Shown: piece by piece, positions 63,778 through 64,000 of the stretch | Layout: each line of letters opens with the position of its first letter | Position numbering within the stretch: the first letter of the stretch is position 1 | From: Streptomyces viridochromogenes | Lineage (GTDB): Bacteria > Actinomycetota > Actinomycetes > Streptomycetales > Streptomycetaceae | Direction of reading: 5' to 3' | Length of the DNA stretch: 64,000 bases | Assembly (NCBI RefSeq): GCF_001270495.1 | Contig: NZ_LGUR01000025.1 | Coordinates: 1-64,000 of the forward strand | Program-made: the position numbers and the translations under genes | The notes under the pieces: model-generated | Told to the model about the DNA's origin: nothing | Seen by the model: only the letters and a program-made list of their open reading frames with translations | The model's database searches: none

Positions 63778-64000
63778 GAACCGCACTCGTCATCGGCACC
63801 GGCCTCATCGGTACGTCCGCCGCCCTGGCGCTGGCCGGGCGGGGGGTCACCGTCCACCTCTGCGACCACGACCCCGAGCAGGCCCGTACGGCGGCCGCGC
63901 TCGGCGCCGGCACGGACGAGGCACCCGAGGGCCCGGTGGACCTCGCGATCGTCGCCGCCCCGCCCGCGCACGTGGCCGGGGTGCTCGCCGACGCCATGCG
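63774..64000 (+). CDS. tyrA: Prephenate dehydrogenase, cut by the window end
   Basis: Only the first 75 codons are in the window. They encode the NAD-binding Rossmann fold (VRTALVIGTGLIGTSAALALAGRGVTVHLCDHDPEQA with GxGxxG) and DLAIVAAPPAHVAGVLADAM, typical of the TyrA N-terminus. GTG 63774 overlaps the aroH stop. The enzyme would turn the prephenate made by AroH into 4-hydroxyphenylpyruvate. Confidence 0.88.
   Translation, partial: MRTALVIGTGLIGTSAALALAGRGVTVHLCDHDPEQARTAAALGAGTDEAPEGPVDLAIVAAPPAHVAGVLADAM

Overview
The window is Streptomyces-like chromosomal DNA: very high GC with G/C-biased third codon positions, many GTG/TTG starts, mycothiol-, F420- and siderophore-type families, and a gene order (tlyA-nadK-recN ... 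pyrG-nudix-TPR-ald-parA-scpA-scpB-rluB ... aroH-tyrA) that matches, from memory, the core segment around SCO1761-SCO1787 of S. coelicolor. Nothing here fixes the species.

Layout. 0.1-10 kb is core: an iron-box-controlled siderophore ABC importer, an SCP2-like protein, tlyA, nadK, recN, a divergent MraY/WecA-like membrane protein and a GT4 glycosyltransferase. From 10 to 45.2 kb the core order is interrupted by an accessory block. It starts with a PucR regulator, an LLM oxidoreductase and a berberine-bridge-like FAD oxidase (10-14 kb). Next come a complete polar amino-acid ABC importer with a class V aminotransferase (15-19 kb) and a large Cache-PAS-GAF-PP2C-HATPase phosphatase (19-22 kb). A long, almost entirely leftward catabolic island follows (22-40 kb): a fused indolepyruvate-type ferredoxin oxidoreductase, two related TetR regulators at its edges, an RraA-like aldolase, a GH2 beta-glycosidase, an MFS carrier, Gfo/Idh and TIM-barrel enzymes, an esterase, a CUT1 sugar importer and an aminotransferase. 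Last is a decayed Tn7-like element (40-45.2 kb).

That element has a frameshifted tnsA, a stop-interrupted and truncated tnsB, a second fragment of tnsA in the same orientation 4.7 kb away, spaced short repeats resembling TnsB-binding sites, and two cargo genes that look like anti-phage functions: an AbiJ-type N-terminal domain fused to a DUF559-like nuclease, and a HEPN-motif protein. It abuts the 3' end of the GH15 gene, as Tn7 abuts glmS. I regard this as the most interesting part of the window.

From 45.2 kb to the end the core resumes: GH15 hydrolase, pyrG with a clear terminator, a Nudix hydrolase, a STAND/TPR protein, ald, parA with an RHH-like partner, scpA, scpB, rluB, then a likely NAD/ADP-ribose-linked module (Nudix-type regulator with a perfect operator, ADP-ribosylglycohydrolase, two RlaP-like nucleotidyltransferases arranged tail to tail), a Rieske lipoprotein, aroH and the start of tyrA.

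No rRNA, tRNA, CRISPR array or intact insertion sequence was recognised. All family assignments come from reading motifs; no database search was run.
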